DNA of 64,000 bases from Burhinus oedicnemus. Taxonomy: Eukaryota; Chordata; Aves; Charadriiformes; Burhinidae. The notes beneath the pieces were generated by a model that was not told where the DNA came from, did no database searches, and saw only the letters and a list, made by a program, of their open reading frames with translations. Below, piece after piece: positions 63,314 through 64,000 of this stretch; the stretch's first letter is position 1, and every line of letters begins with the position of its first letter. The stretch covers positions 2,314,360 to 2,378,359 of the forward strand of contig VFFE01007836.1 of the NCBI GenBank assembly GCA_008921705.1. The letters run 5' to 3'. The position numbers and the translations under genes were made by a program.

Positions 63314-64000
63314 AGACATGTGCATTTTTCATCTCAGCAATTTTCCATGAAACAGAGAAAACATACACGGAGCAGAGCAGAGGGTTGCATGATGCTTGAG
63401 GATGGAGCAACAGCACCAGGCAGAAGGAAAGGTGCCATTCTGCCGTGTGTTAAAATTATTCGGTGCAGTGTGTTCACCAGTCCCGGTTTCAAGAATTTCT
63501 GTACAGTCATCTACTTCTCATGTGTTTAATTGTTTTGAAAGATTAAGACATGGAAATGTCAGAACTGGTCTGCTAAGTATCATAACCAAAATATAGCTTG
63601 GATAATAATTATTCCACTGAGAGTGGAGAAAGAGAGACATTTTACCATTACTATTGCATAAACTGTAGAAGGACAAGAACCTCACACTACAGCTACAATA
63701 AGCACACGGTACATATATACTGGTCCAACTGGACTGAATGCATAACAAATCCAGATTAATTCCACTGAGCTCAATCATTATATATCAGTATATTCAAGAG
63801 ACTCTAGTTATTCACATCAAGATCTGAAACTAATTGCAAACTAATTTGTTTTTATATTTCACATGAATATTTCACCTTCTAAAGGTTATGTCAGTAACAG
63901 ACATAGTAGTAGGAAATAAATAGGGCAACCCTGTTTACTATATGCAGGGTGAAATGAAGACTATCTCAGTAAGAGTTTCCCTGTATTGGTCCTGCAGTGA

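Larger units (their letters stand above)
55401..64000. other. Intergenic AT-rich DNA, no gene seen
   Basis: No coding exon, RNA gene or recent transposon supported. A weak old repeat relic lies near 59.3 kb. A C/T-rich patch at 63,290-63,313 gives clustered G-runs on the minus strand. A pair of atgcatgc words sits at 62,796-62,822. Chance frames here do not exceed about 100 codons. Confidence 0.65.

Noticed and set aside
1..64000. CRISPR array, operon, phage or other prokaryotic system
   Set aside because: The window is vertebrate nuclear DNA. There are no spaced direct repeats, ribosome-binding sites, operons or prokaryotic gene density.
1..64000. Endogenous retrovirus or LTR
   Set aside because: No paired long direct repeats, primer-binding sites, or gag/pol-like frames were seen; the only reverse-transcriptase sequence is CR1-type.

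Overview
The window reads as AT-rich, CpG-poor vertebrate intergenic or deep-intronic DNA, most likely from a bird. The main evidence is the transposon content. The recognisable recent repeats are CR1 LINEs, one of them ending in the avian-type tail ATTCTATGATTCTATGA. No L1, Alu-like SINE, LTR or endogenous retrovirus was seen. A crocodilian or turtle source is less likely but is not excluded by the sequence alone. No host protein-coding exon, rRNA, real tRNA or CpG island could be supported. Outside CR1, the open reading frames are scattered, short and of the length expected by chance in this composition.

Layout: 1-5.88 kb is plain AT-rich DNA with a pyrimidine-rich patch. At 5.88-6.39 kb there is a very old CR1-type LINE remnant. 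At 11.1 kb there is a C-rich patch with G-quadruplex potential on the minus strand, and at 11.58-11.84 kb a decayed CR1 tail followed by a short GC-richer minisatellite. From 12 to 31.4 kb is a long quiet stretch with a poly-A run (23.2 kb), two old repeat relics (23.8 and 24.5 kb), a clean start/splice-donor-like coincidence (21.8 kb) and the first copy of a duplicated element of about 100 bp (28.1 kb). From 31.42 to 34.4 kb an old, nearly ORF2-long minus-strand CR1 is split by a younger plus-strand CR1, a clear nested insertion. From 34.4 to 45.5 kb lie further old relics, the second copy of the duplicated element (38.2 kb), a tRNA-like SINE remnant (38.95 kb), an ancient CR1 tail (41.95 kb) and a 73-nt imperfect hairpin (43.3 kb). 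From 45.54 to 46.14 kb is a pyrimidine-rich LINE2-like 3' region. At 47.6 kb there is a perfect 19-bp stem hairpin. From 47.7 to 54.4 kb is a quiet stretch with a probable old CR1 tail at 52.5 kb. From 54.40 to 55.40 kb is the best-preserved transposon, a 5'-truncated minus-strand CR1 with reverse-transcriptase motifs and a single in-frame stop. The rest, to 64 kb, is quiet.

No genes here act together in a pathway. The interest lies in repeat archaeology (at least three age layers of CR1/L2-type retrotransposons), a duplicated non-repeat-like element that could be an ancient repeat or paired regulatory DNA, and two hairpins. Long ORF-poor intervals (25.8-29.3, 35.8-39.7 and 47.9-52.2 kb) fit a gene desert that could carry conserved regulatory elements, but conservation cannot be judged from one sequence.
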